Below, piece after piece: positions 56,278 to 64,000 of a stretch of 64,000 nt of DNA (the stretch's first letter is position 1; every line of letters starts with the position of its first letter). The translations under genes were made by a program, and so were the position numbers. Origin of the DNA: Leptodactylus fallax (Eukaryota; Chordata; Amphibia; Anura; Leptodactylidae); NCBI GenBank assembly GCA_947044405.1, contig CAMRHE010000156.1:849001-913000 (forward strand), written 5' to 3'. The notes beneath the pieces are model-generated. The model was not told the origin of the DNA. It did not search any database and saw only the letters and a list, made by a program, of their open reading frames with translations.

Positions 56278-56680
56278 AGGGGTTGTTCAGTCAATGAGAG
56301 CTGAACTGCCATGCCAGGCCACTATGCGGGGACCGAGCCAACCACTTCTGACCCTGTGTTCTTTATAGTATGAACATAAGAAGCATCCCCATACAGCTGA
56401 TCCATGCAGGGGTTGCATGAGGGTTATCCACCAATCAGATATTTGTGTCCTATCCTAATTCCTCATGCACATGAACATATATTATTTCAATATATTATCC
56501 ACAATTATGGATCTGCAATTGGGGATAATATAAGGGCCCATTCTTTTCTATGGGTCCATACACACATCTGTAGTATTTGTAATTGAGTGTCTGGGCTGTA
56601 GAAAAGAATCACATATTATGGAGCAGGTCCATGTGCATTTGGCCTATGGCTAGGCCATAAATTAAAAATAGACAACCCCT
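56278..56680. mobile_element. TTAA-type MITE (403 bp)
   Basis: The left end is AGGGGTTGTTCAG after TTAA (56274-56277); the right end on the other strand is AGGGGTTGTC before TCAA, a changed TTAA. Same family as 8152, 14151 and 14547. Confidence 0.65.
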
Positions 56681-57123
56681 TCAAGACAGAATGAATTTTT
56701 GGAAGGGAACAAGACCTTGCAATAAACACTTCAATAAGATCTTATAGTTCTTTTTCTGAGTCTGCTCCATGAGACATATGTGTAGATGTTGAGTACATTT
56801 TCCTCAGAGAACAACCTAGCTATTTCATATTTTCAAACAGTAGGGAAATTTACTAACATATGTATACTAGGGATGGAAGGGAGTGTGTGTTAAAGGGAAC
56901 ATGTAGTCAGAAAATTACCTAATGTTTAAATTGCGTATTTTTGCTAAACATATTTTTTATTAACTTTTGGTAATTTTCCATGTCATCTATATAAAGAAGA
57001 AAAATATTCTTTAGTTCCAAGTCTGAAACATGTCGGGAAGCCCTATTCTAACTTTTTGTTTAAAGTTTCGTATTCCTTTACTCATTCCATAATAATGCAT
57101 ATGCAGTGTCGGACTGAAGGGCT

Positions 57124-57293
57124 ATTATAAATAATAGCCCTCCTTATAAATAATAGTTCACCCTAATAATAGCCCCCTATAAATATTTTCCCTTTATAAT
57201 AGCCTACTTATATATAACAGTCCCCCCTTATATATAGTAATCTTCCCTTATATACAATAGTTCTTCCCTTATAAATAAGAGCCCCCTTATATA
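57124..57293. repeat. Short tandem repeat of about 20 bp
   Basis: Repeats like CCCTTATATATAATAGT. The same repeat resumes at 58133-58170 and 59539-59550, so the two Tc1 elements landed in TA sites of this array. Confidence 0.75.
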
Positions 57294-58132
57294 CAGTGCC
57301 TTGCGAAACTATTCAACCTTTTGCCACATTTCAGGCTTCAAACATAAGGATATAAAATTTAAATTTTTTGGTGAAGAATCAACAACAAGTGGGACACAGT
57401 CGTGAAGTGGAACAAAATTTATTGGATATTTTAAACTTTTGTAAAAAATAAAAAACTGAAAAGTGGGGCGTGCCAAATTATTCGGCCCCCTTAAGTTAAT
57501 ACTTTGTAGCGCCACCTTTTGCTGCGATTACAGCTGCAAGTCGCTTGGGGTGTGTCTCTATCAGTTTTGCACATCGAGAGACTGAAATTCTTGCCCATTC
57601 TTCCTTGGAAAACAGCTCGAGCTCAGTGAGGTTGGATGGAGAGCGTTTGTGAACAGCAGTTTTCAGCTCTATCCAAATCCGGCTTTAAACTTCTCCACAA
57701 CAGTATCACGGACCTGCCTGGGGTGTTCCTTGGTCTTCATGATGCTCTCTGCGCTTTAAACAGAACCCTGAGACTATCACAGAGCAGGTGCATTTATACG
57801 GAGACTTGATTACACACAGGTGGATTATATTTATCATCATCAATCATTTAGGACAACATTGGATCATTCAGAGATCCTCACTGAACTTCTGGAGTGAGTT
57901 TGCTGCACTGAAAGTAAAGGGGCCGAACAATATTGCATGCCCCACTTTTCAGTTTTTTATTTTTTACAAAAGTTTAAAATAACCAATAAATTTCGTTCCA
58001 CTTCACGAATGTGTCCCACTTGTTGTTGATTCTTCACCAAAAAATTTAAATTTTATATCTTTATGTTTGAAGCCTGAAATGTGGCAAAAGGTTGAAAAGT
58101 TCAAGGGGGCCGAATACTTTCGCAAGGCACTG
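57294..58132 (-). mobile_element. Tc1-like deletion derivative (839 bp)
   Basis: Same family and orientation as 2111-3735. TA flanks at 57292-57293 and 58133-58134. Compared with that copy, about 767 bp are gone (equivalent to 2506-3272), with the join near 57670. Only the first codons (57740 downward) and last codons of the transposase remain. Confidence 0.92.
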
Positions 58133-58170
58133 TATAATAGTTCTCCCTTATATATAATAGCCCCCTTATA

Positions 58171-59538
58171 CAGTGGGTACGGAAAGTATTCATACCCCTT
58201 TAAATTTTTCACTCTTTGTTTCATTGCAGCCATTTGCTAAAAGCAAAAAAGTTAATTTTATTTCTCATTAATGTACACTCAGCACCCCATCTTGACAGAA
58301 AAAAAAAACAGAAATGTAGATATTTTTGCAAATTTATTAAAAAAGAAAAACTGAAATATCACATGGTGATAAGTATTCAGACCATTTACTGTGACACTCA
58401 TATTTAACTGACATGCTGTCCATTTCCTTCTGATCCTCCTTGAGACGGTTCTACTCCTTCATTGGAGTCCAGCTGTGTTTAATTACATTTATTGGACTTG
58501 ATTAGGAAAGGCACACACCTGTCTATATAAGACCTCATAGCTCACAGTGCATGTCAGAGCAAATGAGAATCATGAGGTCAAAGGAACTTCCCAAGGAGCT
58601 CAGAGACACAATTGTGGCAAGGCACAGATCTGGCCAAGGTTACAAAAGAATTTCTGTAGCACTTAAGGTTCCTAAGTGCAGAGTGGCATCCATAATTCTT
58701 AAATGGAAGAAGTTTGGGACGACAAGAACTCTTCCTAGACCTGGCCGTCCAGCCAAACTGAGCAATCATGAGAGAAGAGCCTTGGTGAGAGAGATAAAGA
58801 AGAACCCAAAGATCACTGTGGCTGAGCTCCAGAGATGCAGTAGGAAGATGGGAGAAAGTTCCACAAAGTCGACTATCACTGCAGCCCTCCACCAGTTGGG
58901 TCTTTATGGCAGAGTGGCCCGAAGGAAGCCTCTCCTCAGTGCAAGACATATGAAAGCCCGCATAGAGTTTGCCAAAAAACACATGAAGGACTCCCAGACT
59001 ATGAGAAATAAGATTCTCTGGTCTGATGAGATGAAGATTGATAACAATAATAAAATAACAAAGGAGTGGCTTTGGAACAACTCTGTGACCATTCTTGACT
59101 GGCCCAGCCAGAGCCCTGACCTCAACCCAATTGAGCATCTCTGGAGAGACCTGAAAATGACTGTCCACCAACGTTCACCATCCAACCTGACGGAACTGGA
59201 GAGGATCTGCAAGGAAGAATGGCAGAGGATCCCCAAATCCAGATGTGAAAAACTTGTTGAATCATTCCCAAGAAGACTCGTGGCTGTATTAGCTGAAATG
59301 GTTGTTTCTACTCATTACTGAGCAAAGGGTCTGAATACTTATGACCATGTGATATTTCAGTTTTTCTTTTTTAATAAATTTGCAAAAATATCTACATTTC
59401 TGTTTTTTTTCTGTCAAGATGGGGTGCTGAGTGTACATTAATGAGAAATAAAATGAACTTTTTTGCTTTTAGCAAATGGCTGCAATGAAACAAAGAGTGA
59501 AAAATTTAAAGGGGTCTGAATACTTTCCGTACCCACTG
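58171..59538 (+). mobile_element. Tc1-like transposon, CAGTGGGTACGG family (1368 bp)
   Basis: The left end is CAGTGGGTACGGAAAGTATT; the right end on the other strand is identical over these bases. TA flanks both (58169-58170, 59539-59540). The inverted repeats are about 210 bp and closely matched. It lies only 38 bp from the preceding Tc1 derivative. Confidence 0.95.
58551..59321 (+). CDS. Tc1 transposase with in-frame deletion of the second Asp
   Basis: An uninterrupted 256-residue frame. It starts MSEQMRIMRSKELPKEL; ATG codons at residues 1, 5 and 8 are all possible starts. The helix-turn-helix (YKRISVALKVPKCRVASII) and hinge (GRPAKLS) are complete, followed by a second DNA-binding helix region and the first Asp at residue 159 (LWSDEMK). 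About 90 residues that normally include the second Asp (QQDNDPKH) are missing and replaced by a short Asn/Lys filler. The Glu is at 195 (NPIEHLW) and the tail is normal. The family length is about 340 residues. The product should bind the ends but cannot form the DDE site. Confidence 0.88.
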   Translation: MSEQMRIMRSKELPKELRDTIVARHRSGQGYKRISVALKVPKCRVASIILKWKKFGTTRTLPRPGRPAKLSNHERRALVREIKKNPKITVAELQRCSRKMGESSTKSTITAALHQLGLYGRVARRKPLLSARHMKARIEFAKKHMKDSQTMRNKILWSDEMKIDNNNKITKEWLWNNSVTILDWPSQSPDLNPIEHLWRDLKMTVHQRSPSNLTELERICKEEWQRIPKSRCEKLVESFPRRLVAVLAEMVVSTHY

Positions 59539-59553
59539 TATATAATTTTTATA

Positions 59554-59640
59554 CAGCGTTGGACTGAAGGGCCTAGGGCCCACCAGAGTAACTTGTCCTG
59601 GAGGCCCACCCAACAGCTTCCTGCTAAACAGCCTACACCA
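59554..59640. mobile_element. Second hAT end inside the 57104 element
   Basis: CAGCGTTGGACTGAAGGGCC followed by TAGGGCCCACCAG matches the left end of the CAGTGTCGGACTGG family (6288, 13300). Its 5' flank does not match the 3' flank at 60311, so the pairing with that right end is uncertain. Confidence 0.6.
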
Positions 59641-59855
59641 CAGCTCATTCACTGAAATCTTACATACAGTATGTGCTGACTATCCGGCGTTACTGAGTAT
59701 GTTCCGAGTATAGTCATCCTTTATAGTACTGTACAGACCCCAATAGCTCCATGGCCAATACATGCACAGTACTTACATATGTGCAAGATTATAGTGAGGT
59801 GTGAGCTGTGATGCAGACATAGTACTAGGCTCCCAGCAGAAATTTTGAGACCCCT

Positions 59856-60020
59856 CACAGTATAATGCTCCACATGGTATATAATGCTCCACAGTGCCCT
59901 CCACAGTATAAAATGCTCCCCTGAACCCCCCAGAGTGACCCCACATGGTATATAATGCTCCACAGTAGCCCTCCACAGTATAAAATATTCCCCTGAGCCC
60001 CCATAGTATATAACGCTCCA
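59856..60020. repeat. Tandem repeat related to the 31-bp motif
   Basis: Alternating ACATGGTATATAATGCTCCA and CAGTATAAAATGCTCCCC units with CAGTGCCCTC linkers, in two larger blocks of about 83 bp. Confidence 0.65.
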
Positions 60021-60318
60021 AACAGTATAATATGCTGTGCCCACTGGCTTCTTCAGGTATGCGGCAGACGTCATGCTTTCCGGACGTCACCTCTAAGGCC
60101 CAATCACAGGACGCCGAGCGCCATTCCGTTATCGATGTGGTCGGGCCTGACTCCAGGATCCGCAGTCATCAGGTTATGCATCCTGGGGTCCCCTTCAGGG
60201 AGGGGGCCCTGGGCAATTGCCAAGTCTGCCCCCCCAACGCTGGCCCTGCCTGAAGGCACGGAGCCCACTGGGGGATTCACCAATAACCACAGTGGGTCAG
60301 TCTGAGCCTGTGCATATC

Positions 60319-60738
60319 ATTAGACCATAACTATTTATAACCAGTCTTTAGGATAGATCATCAATATCGGATCAGTGGGGTTCAAACTCCTAGTACCAGC
60401 ACATATCTACTGTTTTCAGCACAGTGTAAAAAGCCAGAAGATGACAGCTTTGCACGCTGTACAGTGGCCATTCTGTACTATTTAAGATCAGTTACCATTC
60501 AAGTAATTAATGTGGTCAATTTGTTGCCTGAGTGCTCATGGCAAAGATGGTCTTCATAGAAAGTGTTTAGTACAGGTAAACATTTAACATTTAAAATTTG
60601 TCACATTTATTATTGTATACATGTCAACTGCGTGACACAGGGGAAGAGACAAGAAAAACCCAAAATATACACTATTCTATTCCACAAGAAGAATCAAACA
60701 ATACATTTATTCTTCATTTTGTTATGAAAACCTCACAT
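60319..60738. other. Nothing recognised
   Basis: No element end or reading frame of note. Confidence 0.35.
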
Positions 60739-60740
60739 CC

Positions 60741-60895
60741 AGGGGTGTAACTAACAAAAACTGGGCCCTTTACATGGCATAGCACCCCATTTACTGGCCC
60801 CCACATGGTAAAACGCTCCCTTTTCTGGGCCCCCCACACGGAATAACACCCCATTTACACACAGTATAATGTCCCACAGTGGCCAATGAACCGCA
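60741..60895. mobile_element. hAT fragment, CAGGGGTGTAACTAAC end
   Basis: Resembles the left end of the element at 22202 through CAGGGGTGTAACTAAC, ACTGGGCCC, CATAGCACCCC and CCATTTACACACAGTATAAT. Only about 155 bp are present. Confidence 0.6.
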
Positions 60896-60963
60896 TGGTT
60901 AAATATAAAAAATAAGTGGGCACTACCTGAAGAAATATATATGTGCGGGAGTCATCTCATGCA

Positions 60964-62374
60964 CAGTGGCTTGCAAAAGTACTCATATCCCTTGAACTTT
61001 TTCACATTTTGTCACTTACAACCACAAACTTAAATGTATTATATTGAGATTTTAAGTCATAGACCAACACAAAGTAGCACATAATTGTGAAGTGAAACTA
61101 AAATGATACATGGTTTTCAAAAATGTAATCAAATAAAAAGTGAAAAGTGTGATGTGCAAAAGTATTCAGCCCCCTATATCAATATTTTGTAGAGCCACCT
61201 TTCGCTGCAATTATAGCTACAAATCTTTTGGGGTATATCTCTACCAGATTTGCACATCTAGAGACTGAGATTTTTGCCCACTCTTCTTTGCAAAATAGCT
61301 CAAGCTCAGCCAGATTAGATGGAGAGCGTCTGTGAACAGCAATTTCCATGTCTTGCCACAGATACTCAATGGGATTTAGGTCGGGGCTTTGACTGGGCCA
61401 TTCTAACACATGAATCTTCTTTGATCTAAACCACTCCACTGTAGCTCTGGCTGTATGTTTAGGGTCATTGTCTTGCTGGAAGGTGAATCTCCTTCCCAGT
61501 CTCAAATCTTTTGCAGCTTCCAACAGGTTTTCTTCCAAGATTGCCCTGTATTTAGCTCCATCCATCTTCCCATCAACTCTGACCAGCTTCCCTGTCCCTG
61601 CTGAAGAAAAGCATCCCCACAGCATGATGCTGCCATCACCATGTTTAACAGTGGGAATGGTGTGTTCAGGGTGATGAGCAGTGTTACTTTTTCACCACAC
61701 ATACTGCTTTGCTTTTAGGCCAAAAAGTTCAAGTTTGGTCTCATCTGAGCAGAGCACATTCTTCCACATGTGTTCCCTATATGGCTTGGAGCAAACTGCA
61801 AATGTCTTTCTTTCAACAATGGTTTTCTTCTTCCAACTCTTCCATAAAGTCCAGATTTGTTGAGTGTACGACTTATAGTTGTCCTGTGGACAGATTGTCC
61901 CACCTGAGCTGTAGATTTCTGCAGCTCCTCCAGAGTGACCATGGGCCTCTTGGCTGCTTCTCTGACCAGGACTCTCCTTGCTCGATCTGTCAGTTTAGGT
62001 GGAGGGCCATGTCTTGGTAGGTTTGCAGTTGTAGAATACTTTTTCCATTTTTGGATGATGGATTGACAGTGCTCCTTGGGATGCTCAAAGCTTGGAATAT
62101 GTTTTTATAACCTATCCCTGCTTTAAACTTCTCCACAACTTTATCTCTGACCTGTCTGGTGAGTTCCTTGGTCTACATGATGCTGTTTTTTTTACTAGTG
62201 TTCTCTAACAAACCACTGAGGCCTTCACAGAACAAATGCATTTATACTGAGGCTAAATTATTCACAGCTGGACTCTATTAACTAGTGACTTCTGAAGGCA
62301 ATTGGTTGCACTGGATTTTATTTAGGGGTATCAGAGTACAGGGGGCTGAACACTTTTGCACGTCACACTTTTCA
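60964..62374 (-). mobile_element. Tc1-like transposon, CAGTGGCTTGCAAAAGT family, outer right end missing
   Basis: The left end is CAGTGGCTTGCAAAAGTACT, preceded by CA instead of TA. On the right, the inner part of the inverted repeat (AGGGGGCTGAACACTTTTGC) reaches CACTTTTCAG at 62374, after which L1 sequence starts. The outer 160 bp or so are absent from the window, so the L1 probably inserted into this end. Confidence 0.87.
61179..62178 (-). pseudogene. Tc1 transposase (DD34E), several breaks
   Basis: The ATG at 62176-62178 is followed at once by TAG in place of a Lys codon. The first helix-turn-helix continues (ELTRQVRDKVVEKFKAGIGY) and a one-base loss lies at STV/QSIIQKW near 62070. The middle opens at 61715-61942 and breaks at the first Asp region. 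The part at 61179-61625 is intact and has the second Asp (QQDNDPKH) and the Glu (NPIEYLW) 34 residues on, ending KGGSTKY. Confidence 0.87.
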
Positions 62375-64000
62375 GAATTTTTACATTAAAAGTTTTATTG
62401 AGTTTTTACTTTTTCTTTACAGCAAAAATAAATCAATACAAACAATAACTGGGGGCAGGGGAAAAGGGAGGGTTGGGGGGGTGGAATCCGGGGGGGATAA
62501 CAGCAGGGAAGTTAAGGGAAGAAGAAAGGAGAGCAAGGGAACAAATAAGTACTCTGGCTCAGCAGAGTCAAACAACAAATTAGAACAGAGGGAAAACAAC
62601 AAAGGTCAAACAATATTTAATCAATAAACAACATACAGTGAAGGAACACAGAGGGGTGGGGGGGACATCCACCCACCACTGGAACAGTTGATGAGAGAGG
62701 AATAAAGAGCAATCAGAGGAGATTATGGGTCTGGATGCTATATAGGGGGAGGGGAGAAGAGAGAGGAAGTAGGAGGAAAGGACAATCGGCTGGAGGGGGA
62801 GCAAAGGTGGATTGAAAATCATAGGAATAGTAGAAGTCCCAGAGGAGCCATGTTTGCTGGTGGGCCCCATCATCCTGCTTCAGCTCAGCAAGCAAGTTCT
62901 CCATGCTCCGTATATGGAGAAATTCCTGCAACCAAGATGACAGGGATGGGGGGACGGGGATTTTCATAACCTAGGGATCACAGTGCAAACTGCCACCAAC
63001 ATAAATCCCAGCAACCTATGGGTATGTTTCTTGAATTTCCTGTGGAAAATGGAGAGGAGGAGAAGGGCAGGATCATCCTCAAGAGCGATGCCAGTGACTA
63101 TCCGAATAATACAATGGACATCCATCCAAAAAGGGCGGAAAAGAGAGCATCCCCACCAGATGTGAGCCATTGTACCCTGCTCAGAATTGCACCTCCAGCA
63201 GTGATCTGAAGCGGAGGGATAGATTTCGTGAAGGACAGAAGGAACTCTGTACCAGCATGAAAGAATTTTGTAATTGGTCTCCTGTGCCTTACAAGAAATG
63301 GAAAAATTTTGGCATGCCTGGAAGGCAGAGGACCATGCATCTGATGGGAATGAGACCCCCAACTCCCGCTCCCAACTCCCCACAAAAGCTGGAAAGGGAT
63401 CAAGAGCTTCCTTCAACAACATACAATAGATAAGGGAGATAGTGTGAGACGGAGCTACTGAAGAGATACAAAGATGTTCTAAGGGTAAGAGTGGCCTATG
63501 CAGGTCATGTGAGGTCTTGATGGAGGTGTAGAAGTGGCGCAATGGAGTGTACTGCCAATGAGAGGTGATGGTAACGGAGCATGAAGGGATCAGTTCAAAA
63601 AGGGGCCAGAGGGAGGAAGTCAAGGTAACCTGATGAAAGCGAAGAAGTTGTGAGTCCAGTTTGTGAGAGAGGAAAACGGATCATTCCTGAAGAGATGCCT
63701 AACAGTACTGTAGAGGCGACAGGCCCCGAGCACTTGGCGTGTGACATAGGGGAGAGATAGGGACGAACTGTCCGACCAATGGCGTTTATGTAGCCAAGGT
63801 AAGACAGTGAAAGGAAGTAGGCTTAGAGACCTTTCCAGAGCAACTCAGAGCTTAGAGCGAGCAGAGTGATGCCAATCAAGAATATGTGCAGTTGTCATTG
63901 CCAGGTAGTAACCAAGGCAGTCGTATACGGCCAAATCTCCTCTCTCCTTAGGCTTGAAAAGAGTATGTCTTGCTATGTGTGAAGGTGTCGAGGCCCAGAT
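62375..64000 (-). mobile_element. L1 LINE 3' part, continues beyond the window
   Basis: The 3' end is at about 62375, with AATAAA on the minus strand (complement at about 62393-62398). A GC-rich, purine-biased 3' untranslated region of roughly 450 bp (62400-62850) precedes the ORF2 tail. It runs off the right edge, so its 5' end and target duplication cannot be seen. Confidence 0.82.
62820..63623 (-). pseudogene. L1 ORF2 C-terminal region
   Basis: The open frame 62964-63623 reads DAWSSAFQACQNFSISCKAQ, then NYKILSCWYRVPSVLHEIYP, and CWRCNSEQGTMAHIWWGC. The last is the Cys-rich CWRC...GT..HIWW.C motif near the end of L1 ORF2. A frameshift near 62965 leads into WLQEFLHIRSMENLLAELKQ in another frame, the usual tail. 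ORF2 sequence continues in broken frames toward 64000. Confidence 0.85.

Larger units (their letters stand above)
57104..60310. mobile_element. hAT element of the CAGTGTCGGACTG family (3207 bp)
   Basis: The left end is CAGTGTCGGACTGAAGGG, the right end TCAGTCTGAGCCTG. Flanks TGCATATG (57096-57103) and TGCATATC (60311-60318) match at 7 of 8. It contains two Tc1 insertions and a second internal end of the same family at 59554, so two hAT copies may have merged. No transposase is present. Confidence 0.7.

Noticed and set aside
58578..59171. Minus-strand 197-residue open frame opposite the Tc1 transposase
   Set aside because: Shadow of the transposase at 58551-59321; the plus frame has all the family motifs.
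62417..62873. Minus-strand proline- and leucine-rich open frames
   Set aside because: They read the purine-biased 3' untranslated region of an L1; composition explains the lack of stops.
1..64000. CRISPR arrays, tRNA or rRNA genes, bacterial operons
   Set aside because: The tandem arrays are contiguous, without spacers of constant length; no cloverleaf or rRNA signature was seen; the window is clearly eukaryotic repeat-rich DNA.

Overview
The window looks like non-coding DNA of a vertebrate, most likely an amphibian and probably a frog. This is an inference from the mix of repeats: many Tc1-like and hAT-like DNA transposons, several L1 LINE fragments, a Penelope-like fragment, short TTAA-flanked MITEs whose ends read AGGGGTTGTCCAGG, and AT-rich single-copy DNA between them. 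I found no convincing host exon, tRNA, rRNA or CRISPR. Almost every protein-like stretch belongs to a mobile element, and most are broken.

Region by region. 1-13 kb holds a complex array (1.1-1.7 kb), a Tc1 element with a frameshifted transposase (2111-3735), two LINE-like repeat copies, one split by a 3.2-kb hAT element with perfect target duplications (6288-9522), and a gypsy-like remnant. 13.1-16.3 kb is a nest of at least three levels of DNA transposons. 17-23 kb has an unrecognised degenerate reading frame, a TA-flanked MITE and two hAT-type elements that share an internal cassette. 26-28 kb has a TTAA-flanked element and half of a fossil mariner-like transposon. 30.8-36.4 kb is a TA microsatellite that received a Tc1-type element with 38-residue D-to-E spacing, a non-autonomous LTR retrotransposon and a 222-bp Tc1 derivative. 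37.4-42.9 kb is an L1 split by an opposite L1, which is itself split by a hAT; both inner insertions have perfect target duplications. 43-51 kb has a MITE, a Penelope-like GIY-YIG fragment, a Tc1 copy and a mariner fossil. 51-64 kb has foldback elements, four more Tc1 copies (one with an uninterrupted but deleted transposase), another hAT, and an L1 running off the window.

The most notable object is the LTR element at 32504-36136 on the minus strand. It has two 493-bp LTRs, a primer-binding site matching the form of a tRNA 3' end and a polypurine tract, yet it shows no protease, reverse transcriptase or RNase H. In their place is a reading frame of about 613 codons for a long coiled-coil protein. 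A short stretch resembling an integrase tail remains before the polypurine tract. It looks like an element that replaced gag-pol with a captured or invented gene.

These elements do not form a pathway. What connects them is parasitism: DNA-binding or catalytic proteins from autonomous relatives would have moved the many non-autonomous copies. Two transposase frames remain largely open (31226-32329 and 58551-59321), but each lacks one catalytic acid.
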